A DNA stretch of 35,523 bases from contig CAZKUN010000075.1 in assembly GCA_964555935.1 (NCBI GenBank), positions 1 to 35,523 on the forward strand, in the 5' to 3' direction. Below the pieces are notes generated by a model. The model was not told the origin of the DNA, did not search any database, and worked only from the letters and a program-made list of their open reading frames with translations. This document shows, piece after piece, positions 17,225-25,381 of the stretch (its first letter is position 1; each line of letters starts with the position of its first letter). This stretch comes from CAZKUN01 sp964555935. GTDB taxonomy: Bacteria > Armatimonadota > Zipacnadia > Zipacnadales > VGFC01. A program made the translations under genes and the position numbers.

Positions 17225-19792
17225 GACAGCGCGAAGGCGTTAGTGTACGTGGGCATCGCGTGCGCTCTGCTGAGCGGCACCATCTCGGCTGCCCAACCAT
17301 CCCAGGTAAGCATCGTGCGCGACGGCCAGGCGCGTGCGGTAGTGGTCACCGCGGCCCGGCCCTCTCCGGTCGCTGCCTATGCGGTGGATGAGCTGGTCAG
17401 CCACATCGAGAAAGCGACCGGGTGCCGACTGCCGGTGGCCATTGAGAACGATATCCCGCAGGGATACGCCAGTCGCATCTTCGTGGGGGTGACCGAGGCG
17501 GCGCTGGATCAGGGGATCGATCCGGACAGCCTTGAGATCGAGGACTTCGTGCTGCGCGCCGTCGATGCCGACCTCTACATCATCGGCAAGGAGATGGACC
17601 CGGATCAAGAGTACACCGGTCCGCGCCCACATGGCGAACCGATGAATCCCCTCAGCGCGGAATGCACGCATACCGGCACGCTGTACGGGGTCTACGAGGT
17701 GCTGGAACGCTATGTCGGCGTGCGCTGGCTCTGGCCTGGCGAGCTGGGAACGTACGTGCCGCGCGCCGACGTCATCGAGATTCCCGCGATCGACGAGTTG
17801 GTCAAGCCGCGCATGCTCTATCGCAATCTTGGCGGGTGGAATCTGCGGCACGTGTACCTGGCAGGGGTCATGTATGACCACAAGAGAACCCCTCAACCCG
17901 GGGGCATCACGCGAATACCGGAGGATGTTCTCAGGAACCTGATCTTCCCCACGAAGGAAGCGGGGCACGAGTACGGGCTGGCAATGCACGTCTACCAGCG
18001 TCGGCATCGGAGAGTTGTCCCCATAGACCCGGTTCGCGTCCCTCGAAACTCGCATCTCGTGGCAGGCATCAAGGACTGGTGGGCCGAGCACGGGGAGGAC
18101 CATCCCGAGTGGTTCGCGCTGGTGGACGGCAAGCGCGGAGACGTCGGCAGATCCGGCGCCTACACGAACCTGTGCGTGTCCAATGAGGAGCTTCGCGATT
18201 TCATCGTGAACGGAGCGTGGGACGGCAGTGATGTGCTGAATCTGGGAGACGCGGACGGTCCTTACTGCGAGTGCGACACGTGCATGGCCTGGGACGGTCC
18301 GCAGCCGGACGATGTCCTGCCGATGGTGCGGGAGTATCATTACGAGCCGCATGCCATGGGCCTGCGCTACGCGCGGTTCTGGAAAGACATCTACAAGAAG
18401 GCCGTCAAGAAGAACCCCGATGTCGCTGTCACCGGATATATCTACGCCAGGACGTTCCCCGCTCCAAGCAAGCGCATCAAGCTCAACGAGAACATCCACG
18501 GAGAGTTCGTGGTCTATGGCGGCTCGAATGGCTGGTACCCCATGAGCGCGGAGGAGGACGAGTGGACCCGGGAGCAGTGGCTCGGCTGGGCTCGCACGGG
18601 GGTCACGTTGTTCTTCAGGCCCAACTACCTCGGCAATCTCTACGCGACGCCCAATATCTCCACCTGGCAAGTGGGGGAGTTCCTCAGATTCGCCTATGAG
18701 CACGGGATGATCGGCGCTTACTGTGACGGCCGATCCTTCAGTTGGGCCGCGCACGGGCCGATGGCCTACATGCACTACCGCCTGATCTGGAATCCTGAGC
18801 TGGAGATTGAGGACATCTGGCAGGAGTACTTCTCAGCCTTCGGGCCTGCGGCGCGCCGTGTCGAGGAGTATTTCGACTACTGGGAGGACTACGCCCACAG
18901 CCGTCCCAGTGTCAGCGAGACCAGTAGCGCGCTGGAGAAGTTGCGCCGGCCCAGAGGGCACTACCTCGCCTATCCGCCTGAGGTCTATCCTCCTGCCCAA
19001 GCCATGCTGGACGAGGCCCTTACGGCCGCCCGCCAAGACCCTCTACCCGAGTTCGCGGAGCGCGTGGAGTTCCTGCAAGCGGGTATTGAGCACGCTCAAC
19101 TGGCCACGCGCATCCATGGCCTGCTTGAGTACGACAGCCCGGAGGCAGAGACAGGCCGGGCGCCTCTGAGCGATCCGGCGAAGCTCCGGCAAGCGCGGCA
19201 GGCGATGCGGGAACTGATCGAATTCCGCCAGGACCCGAGTAACCGATTCGTGTCCGCCTACATGGACAACACGATGGTCGAGCACCAGTTCATCCGCGGC
19301 ATCGAGGTCCTGTTTGAGGATGATCCGGGTGGGCCTGCCCTCGAGGTCGCCCAGCGGGTGCCGCTTCCGAAGGACGGCTGGCGATTCAAGCTCGATCCGT
19401 CCGACGATGGGCAAGGTGAGAAATGGTTCTCGCCGGAGTTGGACGATTCCGACTGGGCGCCCATCGCCATCGAACAGGCATGGCAGGAAGCCGGCTATGA
19501 CTACATCGGCGCGGCCTGGTATCGGCGGACATTCACGCTCCCCGAGAAACCGGCCGGAGTGGCGGCGGCCAGCCTCCTGTTCGACGGAGTGGACGAGACG
19601 GCCCGCGTTTGGGTCAACGGTGAGGACGTCGGCGAGCATGACATTGGCCCGCAAGGCTGGGACGTGGCGTTTCGGCTCGACATGACCGATGCAGCGCGTT
19701 GGGGAGAACTGAACCACATCACCGTGCGCGCCCAGAACACGCAGTTTGCCGGAGGGATCTGGAAGCCGATCACCGTGCTGGCGCTGCGCTAA
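17219..19792 (+). CDS. Secreted DUF4838 (GH67-related) protein with C-terminal GH2-type jelly roll
   Basis: The start at 17219 has AAGGAG upstream and gives a signal peptide (residues 1-25); in-frame sequence back to 17132 is only the duplicated tail of the neighbour. The product is 857 aa. Residues about 28-130 are like the alpha-glucuronidase GH67 N-terminal domain (V-D-E-L-V-x-H-I-E-K-A-T-G). The L-Y-G-V-Y-E-V-L-E-R-Y-V-G-V-R-W-L-W motif near 160-180 and the DUF4838 core at about 200-550 follow, with C-E-C-D-T-C and a G-x-x-x-Y-C-D-G segment. The last 140 residues (W-Y-R-R-T-F-T-L-P, V-W-V-N-G-E-D-V-G) are a sugar-binding jelly roll. Hydrolysis of an acidic or decorated glycan is likely but unproven. 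Its stop overlaps the stop of the convergent DUF4091 gene by four bases. Confidence 0.85.
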   Translation: MRDSAKALVYVGIACALLSGTISAAQPSQVSIVRDGQARAVVVTAARPSPVAAYAVDELVSHIEKATGCRLPVAIENDIPQGYASRIFVGVTEAALDQGIDPDSLEIEDFVLRAVDADLYIIGKEMDPDQEYTGPRPHGEPMNPLSAECTHTGTLYGVYEVLERYVGVRWLWPGELGTYVPRADVIEIPAIDELVKPRMLYRNLGGWNLRHVYLAGVMYDHKRTPQPGGITRIPEDVLRNLIFPTKEAGHEYGLAMHVYQRRHRRVVPIDPVRVPRNSHLVAGIKDWWAEHGEDHPEWFALVDGKRGDVGRSGAYTNLCVSNEELRDFIVNGAWDGSDVLNLGDADGPYCECDTCMAWDGPQPDDVLPMVREYHYEPHAMGLRYARFWKDIYKKAVKKNPDVAVTGYIYARTFPAPSKRIKLNENIHGEFVVYGGSNGWYPMSAEEDEWTREQWLGWARTGVTLFFRPNYLGNLYATPNISTWQVGEFLRFAYEHGMIGAYCDGRSFSWAAHGPMAYMHYRLIWNPELEIEDIWQEYFSAFGPAARRVEEYFDYWEDYAHSRPSVSETSSALEKLRRPRGHYLAYPPEVYPPAQAMLDEALTAARQDPLPEFAERVEFLQAGIEHAQLATRIHGLLEYDSPEAETGRAPLSDPAKLRQARQAMRELIEFRQDPSNRFVSAYMDNTMVEHQFIRGIEVLFEDDPGGPALEVAQRVPLPKDGWRFKLDPSDDGQGEKWFSPELDDSDWAPIAIEQAWQEAGYDYIGAAWYRRTFTLPEKPAGVAAASLLFDGVDETARVWVNGEDVGEHDIGPQGWDVAFRLDMTDAARWGELNHITVRAQNTQFAGGIWKPITVLALR

Positions 19793-21648
19793 CGGCCGAT
19801 CTCCAACGCCTCCAGCAGGGCCTTCCTTGCTCGATGATAGGCAGCCGGATCGGTCTCGTAATCCGTCGCGCTACGAGCAATCGTCTGCGCGATGGCGTCC
19901 GCGGCCTGCTTGTCTTTCTTCGCCAGCATCGTCAGCAGCGCGTGGTCCACGACCCCCTCCCTGAACGCGATCACGCGCATGGAAGGACGCAGGCCCTCCG
20001 GCCCCGGGTAGAGCAGCCAGTTGTTGCCGGGCGGGTGGCCCTTCTCGGTGAAAGTCCGGCCGCCTGAAAGAGGACCGGTCGGGCCGATGGAGTGGCTGTA
20101 GGGGTCCGTCACCCCGCGATATCGGTTCGCGGCCCAATGGATGTAGTAATCCGCCTGGTACAGGTACATCAGCCAGGGCTGGGTCCGGTTGTCGCTCAGG
20201 GGCCGGTCCAGCAATCGGTTCGGCCAGGTGGAGGCCTTTCCGAGCACGTAGATCCCCGTCTGCAGGCCCTCCTTGCGGCGTTCCGCGACGATCTGTTGAC
20301 TCTTGGTCTGACGGAGAATCGCCATCTCCATGATCCACAGGTCCACGTGCGGCGAGAACCCCTCGTAGTCCTCGACGCCCCAGCCGTGGATGGCATCGGC
20401 GATCTTGACATCCGGCATGTGTTGACGGCAGAGATCGGACAGGTAGGCATAATCTCGAATCGTGCGGGGCTCGTCAACCAGGCCTTGACGGTAGGCATCC
20501 ACCCAATCGTTCTCCTGCAGATGCGCGTAGAGCGCGTCGAAGAACTGCGCGAGGAACTCGCCGTACGTTTCCACGCTCTGTCGGTAGCCGGGGCTCTCGA
20601 CGAACTTGTCCCGGTACTCCGGCCACTCATACTCCTTGCGGAGCTTCCCCAGCTCCTCGAGGCCTTGCCCTCGGAGAAACAGCATGGATGCCGCGTCCGC
20701 GCCCTCTTCGATCACGTAGATATCCGGCGGCGAGATCCAATGCCCGCCCGCGATCGAGGCGCCGTCAATGGTCGTATACCCAGCGCCGAGAAACGTCCTT
20801 ACCCACCTATCAAAGCGCGCGAAGTCGAAGCCCAAGCTGCCATCGGGCTTCCGAATGGTCTGTATCATGGGGTCGGGCCCGTCGATCAATCGGGTGTGAA
20901 CGGCCGTGTCCCCCAGCGCGTGTAGCTGCCCCGCGATCCGCTCGATGAGCGCCCAGTGCTCCTCGCTCCATGGCTCCGGCGCCGTCGCCCCGACCAGATC
21001 CTCCGGGGAGGCGCTGAACCAATGCGATGACCCAAGCGGCAACGTCTCGGGAACCACGGTCGAGTGGACGTCAAGCTCCAGCGGAGTTGTAACCGTCTGG
21101 CCTTCCCCCGCGGCAATCAGGGCTCCGCTGTACCGACCCGGCTGCGCCGTGTGGGCGACCTCAACGCTGCACAGCGCGACGGCGTGGATGCCCGGCTGCA
21201 CGCGAATCGATTCCGTCTCCGCTAGCACCTCCGCCGCCTCAAACGGTGCCTGACGGACCTGGAACGGCTGGTGACGCTCCTCCGCGGGCTCGCCGACCTG
21301 GGTGCCCGCCTGGCGGGTATTGGCTTCCACGGTCACGGGCAAGACTTCGTAGATCGTGACCGTGGCGTCGAGGGCGTCGCCCGCCTCCGTTCGGAAGGCT
21401 TGCGTGTTGAGCTTCACCGTGCCCGCTCCCGGCGACGAGATCGCAAACTGGAATGCGGCGCCGCCACCCAGCGGGACAGCCATCGGTTCGGCGTATTGCG
21501 CCGGGGTGGGCGCCCGATCGGGGAACACCCTCTCCAGCGCATCCACCAGGACAACGCTCAGCGACGCGTCCGGCTGTTCTTGGGCCATTGCCACACCATC
21601 CCAGATAGAGCTAAGAACGATTGTGCCGATCAACAGACTGCGCAGCAT
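19789..21648 (-). CDS. Secreted GH123-like (DUF4091) protein
   Basis: ATG 21648 has GAGGAG 8 bases upstream and opens a signal peptide (LLIGTIVLSSIWDGVAMAQ); the frame extends further upstream but without a ribosome site. The product is 619 aa. An N-terminal beta-sandwich (about 25-225) with Q-P-G-R-Y-S-G-A is followed by the DUF4091 barrel, with V-D-E-P carrying D392-E393, matching the Asp-Glu dyad of GH123. The C terminus has G-P-T-G-P-L-S-G-G, N-N-W-L-L-Y-P-G and R-V-I-A-F-R-E-G-V-V-D, typical of the family's ending. It is downstream of the FG-GAP gene on the same strand with a 249-base gap. Extracytoplasmic cleavage of a HexNAc-type linkage is the family-based inference. Confidence 0.82.
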   Translation of the reverse strand: MLRSLLIGTIVLSSIWDGVAMAQEQPDASLSVVLVDALERVFPDRAPTPAQYAEPMAVPLGGGAAFQFAISSPGAGTVKLNTQAFRTEAGDALDATVTIYEVLPVTVEANTRQAGTQVGEPAEERHQPFQVRQAPFEAAEVLAETESIRVQPGIHAVALCSVEVAHTAQPGRYSGALIAAGEGQTVTTPLELDVHSTVVPETLPLGSSHWFSASPEDLVGATAPEPWSEEHWALIERIAGQLHALGDTAVHTRLIDGPDPMIQTIRKPDGSLGFDFARFDRWVRTFLGAGYTTIDGASIAGGHWISPPDIYVIEEGADAASMLFLRGQGLEELGKLRKEYEWPEYRDKFVESPGYRQSVETYGEFLAQFFDALYAHLQENDWVDAYRQGLVDEPRTIRDYAYLSDLCRQHMPDVKIADAIHGWGVEDYEGFSPHVDLWIMEMAILRQTKSQQIVAERRKEGLQTGIYVLGKASTWPNRLLDRPLSDNRTQPWLMYLYQADYYIHWAANRYRGVTDPYSHSIGPTGPLSGGRTFTEKGHPPGNNWLLYPGPEGLRPSMRVIAFREGVVDHALLTMLAKKDKQAADAIAQTIARSATDYETDPAAYHRARKALLEALEIGR

Positions 21649-21726
21649 CTCGTGTCTCCTCAGGGCGACCCACATGTCGCTGCGGACCGTTCGTTGATCC
21701 GCGCCGAGGAACTTGCACATCCGGAG

Positions 21727-21867
21727 TCAGCCTTCCTCGGGGCGCCATGGCGTGGTCGGGGCGAAGCGCACGTACTCAAGCTCCGCCCGCACGCGGCCCG
21801 CGCTGCAATGCTTCGGCAACCGGACTCCGCAGACCTCGTCAAGCCGACCGTGCCCATCGGCATCGGC
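21727..21867 (-). pseudogene. Possible 3' remnant of a lost gene (46 codons, no start)
   Basis: In the gap between the FG-GAP and DUF4091 genes the minus strand has a 46-codon open stretch ending at TGA 21729-21727. It has no start codon and a stop directly upstream (21870-21868). The peptide begins A-D-A-D-G-H-G-R-L-D-E-V and ends V-R-A-E-L-E-Y-V-R-F-A-P-T-T-P-W-R, which looks like a real protein C terminus rather than random GC-rich sequence. It is not similar to any other C terminus in the window. The remaining part of the gap shows nothing else I can support. Confidence 0.3.
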
Positions 21868-21897
21868 TCAGGCTTCAGCCCTCGCCCAGGCCAGGTC

Positions 21898-23262
21898 CTA
21901 CATGCCCGGATACAGCGTGTTGTTGTATAGCGTCGGTGTCGCCAGCGGTCGGGCATCCGCGTAGATGCACGCGCCGCGCGATCCAAAGAGGATGACCTCC
22001 TCGCGACCGTCGCCCCACACGTCCGCGCGCAGGCAGTAGTAGTGGGCCGCGCGGTCCTCTTCGGTGCGGTCCGGCGAGTGCTGCATCGAGAGTTCATCCA
22101 CGACATTGCCGTCGCCGTCGTAGATGGCCACCGGCTGGCCGGGGCCGCGGCTGTAGACCATGACGCACTGGGGCGCGCCGCCGCCGAGCCAGTCTATCTC
22201 CAGGCAGGCGGCGTACCAGCCGCCCTCGGGTTGCGGGCGGCGCCAGATCTCCTCACCGTCCGCGTCGTAGAGATACAGCGTCGCCGGATCGCGGGCGCCG
22301 CCCTCGCGAGGCTGCCCTCGGTCGACCACGGCGAACTGGGTCTGCGAATCCGTTCGGAAGCGACCGGCCACCACATGCTGAGCCTCGGCAAGCGGATGGT
22401 GCCACAGCTCGTAGCCGTCGGGTCGCAGGCAGTGGAGGCCATGGTTGCCGAACAGCAGCCGCCATCCCACGCCTCCCACGTGCGTGATGTAGGCGGCGTC
22501 CTGGTGGGCGCCTTGCGGATCGCGATCGAACAGCACGGTGCCGTCATCATCGATCAGCGCGAAGCCGACGAACACCTCGTCTCGGCCATCGCCGTCGATA
22601 TCGGCGATCGCCGGGAAGTGGCCGACAGAGCCCTCCCAGTGCCACAGCACCTCGCCCTCATGCGAGACTCCCCACATGTTCCAGTAGCGGTCCTTGACGA
22701 CCAAGTCCTCACGCCTGCCGCGACCCGTGAGGTCGGCGAACAGGAAGCAGTCGTCGGCCGGGGCGGGCAGGTCGAAGGTGTCGCGCTCCTCTCCCGTTTC
22801 GCCGTCGAGGACCACCATGGTCGCGTTGCCCTCGTAACGGGTCGCGCGCTCCCGGGGCTGCCCCTCCGGGACGCCGTGCTCCGCGTACGTGGCCTGGCGA
22901 ACGTAGAGCACTTCGTTCCGCCCATCGCCGTCCCAGTCGTAGACCTGTACGGGCAGGTCGCTGTAGATCCGCCCGTTATCGAGCGACGGCGCGCCCACTT
23001 GCCAGATCACGTCGCCGTGGATCGTCGTGGCGGTCAGGCACGTGATCTCGCGCGTGCCGTAGACGCTCTGCACGAAGAGGAGGTCTGGGGCGCCATCCCC
23101 GCTGAGATCTCCGATGCGGCATGTCTCCGCGCCGAAGTCCTTCACGTCGATCAGGCTGACGAGGTGGCTGGTCATAATCTCCTTGCCTCGCTCTGGTTGC
23201 GGCATGGCGGCACTCACTTGCAGCAACAATGCCGCCGCGAACAGCGATACGTGCCGTGTCAT
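21898..23262 (-). CDS. Secreted FG-GAP/VCBS-type beta-propeller (PL11-lyase-like)
   Basis: ATG 23262 is preferred over GTG 23271 because GAGGGG lies 8 bases upstream of it. The 454-aa product has a signal peptide (VSLFAAALLLQVSAAMPQ). It has repeated calcium-loop motifs D-x-D-G-D-G-x-x-E/D at about six places (for example YDWDGDGRNEVLY, IADIDGDGRDEVFVG), as in FG-GAP propellers and the rhamnogalacturonan lyase PL11 family, and ends in Y-N-N-T-L-Y-P-G-M. Lyase activity cannot be claimed since catalytic residues were not identified; glycan binding or a polysaccharide lyase-like role is plausible. The gene starts 34 bases after the GH123 gene and is probably in the same operon. Confidence 0.78.
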   Translation of the reverse strand: MTRHVSLFAAALLLQVSAAMPQPERGKEIMTSHLVSLIDVKDFGAETCRIGDLSGDGAPDLLFVQSVYGTREITCLTATTIHGDVIWQVGAPSLDNGRIYSDLPVQVYDWDGDGRNEVLYVRQATYAEHGVPEGQPRERATRYEGNATMVVLDGETGEERDTFDLPAPADDCFLFADLTGRGRREDLVVKDRYWNMWGVSHEGEVLWHWEGSVGHFPAIADIDGDGRDEVFVGFALIDDDGTVLFDRDPQGAHQDAAYITHVGGVGWRLLFGNHGLHCLRPDGYELWHHPLAEAQHVVAGRFRTDSQTQFAVVDRGQPREGGARDPATLYLYDADGEEIWRRPQPEGGWYAACLEIDWLGGGAPQCVMVYSRGPGQPVAIYDGDGNVVDELSMQHSPDRTEEDRAAHYYCLRADVWGDGREEVILFGSRGACIYADARPLATPTLYNNTLYPGM

Positions 23263-23274
23263 CGCAAACACCCC

Positions 23275-23296
23275 TCAGGCCATCTGGTCCAGCCAC
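23275..23296 (-). repeat. 22-bp direct repeat, downstream copy (copied ADP-ribosylglycohydrolase tail)
   Basis: These bases match 25360-25381 at 21 of 22 positions. The other copy encodes the last residues (W-L-G-Q-M-A, stop) of the ADP-ribosylglycohydrolase. Here the same reading (W-L-D-Q-M-A, stop) is intact but headless, and starts directly after the GH123 stop codon at 23297. Confidence 0.85.
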
Positions 23297-25336
23297 TCAA
23301 CGACCCGCCGCGAGGTAGATCTCACGAAGCTCCCGCGACAGTTGCGCCACGCCCTCGTCGGTGAGCGGCGACTCGTCCTGCGCCAGGGCCTCCGCCGCGG
23401 CAATGGCGCGGCGGGCCCGCTCAGCCACACGGCCCCGCAGGCGCCCTGTCTCAAGTCTCTTATTGAGCCGCATGAGCAGGTGGGCGTCCTGGATGCCGGC
23501 GCGCAGTGCCTCCCAGCGGATGGACGGCACCAGCGTCTCGCCCGTGCCGTTCCACGCATGGTTGAATGGGTGGTCCTCCGTGCCATCATAGACGAATATG
23601 TAATCTAGCCACGGCTTGCCGTCCCACCCATGCCAGGTACTGCCGGTGGCGTTGTTGTAGGCCCAGTGCGAGACGCCGGTGAAGCCCTTGCCGAAGGCGA
23701 TGATCGGGAACGCGCGGTTGCCCCAGAGCAGGCCGTGGGTGGCGCCGTTAGCGACCGTGTAGCTGAGAACCGGCGCGCCCCTCTCAGCGCGTTCCGTCTC
23801 CAGGATCGGCATGATGTCCCGCTCGAAGGCCTCGCGGGGGTTGTAGCCCGGTGGGACGGATTTGGCGCTCAGTTTCTCCGGCCACGGCCAGTGCGGGACG
23901 AAGATGTCTACATATGGGGCGATGGCCTCGACCACCGGAGCGGATGCGTAGTATGTAATTGTCATGACGATCGGCAACTCAGGTACGGACTGCTTGACCG
24001 TCGCGAGGGTCTCGGCCAGGTCCATGACGTGCTCGTCCGGCTCCCCTCCATCGTAGCCCCCGCCGTGGGGTTCATCCACCGGCATGACCACGAAACGCTC
24101 AGGCCCGTAACCCAGCTCCGCCATCCTGTCCAGGAACGCCCGCAGCAAGTTGCAGAACGCTCTGTTCCATGCCGGGCTCGCGTGCGGAATCTCCTCCCCA
24201 TCGGGCGTCCGCAGCGGGTCAATCCAGTAGACCATGGGACGCGCGCCGTGAGGCAAGTATGTCTTCAGATATGGCTCATGGGCGCTGAAGTCCACGGACA
24301 GCAAGTTCCCCTCGGCGTCGAAGCTACACTTAGGGGTGCGGATGAACTCGAACATGGTCACCCCGTGAGCCGCCATATCCGCCGCCGCGGCTTCGGGCAT
24401 CCTCCCCTGCACCCCCCAGGTGTGGTACATGAACGCCAGGTGCTCAAACTCAGTCACCGGCGCCGCGCGACGCGGGGTCCGCAGCGTCAGATCGAGCGTC
24501 GTCGGCTCCGCGCCCCGGACAGCAACGCGCGCCTGGCCCCTGGTGGTCCCTGCTGCCTCGGGCAGGATGTGGATGCCCAGGTGCAGCTTCACCACCCCGC
24601 CGGGCGGCAGGTCAAAGCGCCACGCGCCGTTGGTCTGCTCTAGCAGGGGCAGGGGATCTCCGGTACGGCGCTTCCCACGCAGGTACCAGTCCTCGACGAA
24701 CACATGCTGCCGGACTTGGCACGTGACCTGGGTCGGGTCAAGCCCCGTGAGGCGTAGCGATCCGCGGCTTCTCTGCCCGGTGCAGTTGACCACGAGCAAG
24801 CCCACGGCGCACTGCTCGCCTCGTAGGGCCAGGATCTGCCATTCTCGCGTGGGCGTCGCCGGTGCCAAGACGGCGGGCTCCAGGCGCGTGTACGGCTCGT
24901 CCCAGGAGATCGCCACCACCGGGGCTTGCGTGACCAGAGCGTTGACCGCGCCGCGGTGCCGCGCGAGCTTCGCGTTGAGTTCGTAGAGGTACCCCAGCAG
25001 GCTCTCATCGCCCTCCTCGCAGCTCTCCACTACCCGCGTCGCCTCCGTCTCGATGCGGCCCAGCGGCTCCCGGTCGCCCAGAAGCTCGCGGGCGGCCTTC
25101 ACCCGTTCGAGGAGGTATCCCCACTCACGCCCCAAGCGAACCAGGTTGTCCGGTTCCCAGTAATGAAGCGGCACGTCCGCCGGGGCGGGCGCCGGCCCGT
25201 CCAGCGCCGGCAGCGGGTCCCCTCCAGCCAGCCACGACTCCAGTCCCGGGTCCTGAGCGCGCGCGGTATGCGGCAGGCACGTACCCACGACCAGCACGAG
25301 CGCCAAGGCCAATTGGAGCGTCTGGGTTTTGCGCAC
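23297..25336 (-). CDS. Secreted GH123-like (DUF4091) hydrolase
   Basis: GTG 25336 is chosen because GGAGAG lies 8 bases upstream and it opens a signal peptide (LALALVLVVGTCLPHTARAQ); the longer frame to 25492 would run into the upstream gene. The product is 679 aa. A helical N-terminal region (about 30-130) and a beta-sandwich (about 130-290) precede the barrel. The barrel has V-M-P-V-D-E-P-H with D421-E422 at the site of the GH123 catalytic dyad, then M-T-I-T-Y-Y-A-S and F-V-P-H-W-P-W. The ending S-I-R-W-E-A-L-R-A-G-I-Q-D-A-H-L-L is the DUF4091 C-terminal signature. Hydrolysis of a HexNAc-type glycan is inferred. The gene with its ribosome site is bracketed by copies of the upstream neighbour's 3' end. 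Confidence 0.85.
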   Translation of the reverse strand: MRKTQTLQLALALVLVVGTCLPHTARAQDPGLESWLAGGDPLPALDGPAPAPADVPLHYWEPDNLVRLGREWGYLLERVKAARELLGDREPLGRIETEATRVVESCEEGDESLLGYLYELNAKLARHRGAVNALVTQAPVVAISWDEPYTRLEPAVLAPATPTREWQILALRGEQCAVGLLVVNCTGQRSRGSLRLTGLDPTQVTCQVRQHVFVEDWYLRGKRRTGDPLPLLEQTNGAWRFDLPPGGVVKLHLGIHILPEAAGTTRGQARVAVRGAEPTTLDLTLRTPRRAAPVTEFEHLAFMYHTWGVQGRMPEAAAADMAAHGVTMFEFIRTPKCSFDAEGNLLSVDFSAHEPYLKTYLPHGARPMVYWIDPLRTPDGEEIPHASPAWNRAFCNLLRAFLDRMAELGYGPERFVVMPVDEPHGGGYDGGEPDEHVMDLAETLATVKQSVPELPIVMTITYYASAPVVEAIAPYVDIFVPHWPWPEKLSAKSVPPGYNPREAFERDIMPILETERAERGAPVLSYTVANGATHGLLWGNRAFPIIAFGKGFTGVSHWAYNNATGSTWHGWDGKPWLDYIFVYDGTEDHPFNHAWNGTGETLVPSIRWEALRAGIQDAHLLMRLNKRLETGRLRGRVAERARRAIAAAEALAQDESPLTDEGVAQLSRELREIYLAAGR

Positions 25337-25359
25337 GTTCTCATCTCTCCGTTCAGAGT

Positions 25360-25381
25360 TCAGGCCATCTGGCCCAGCCAC
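25360..25381 (-). repeat. 22-bp direct repeat, upstream copy (true ADP-ribosylglycohydrolase 3' end)
   Basis: This copy forms the last codons and stop of the ADP-ribosylglycohydrolase gene and matches 23275-23296 at 21 of 22 bases. The two copies are 2085 bases apart and enclose exactly the GH123 gene and its ribosome site. Confidence 0.85.

Noticed and set aside
17240..18775. 511-codon minus-strand open frame opposite the DUF4838 gene
   Set aside because: The plus strand carries clear GH67N/DUF4838 motifs; the opposite frame has no domain, is His/Val/Arg-rich and lacks a ribosome site.
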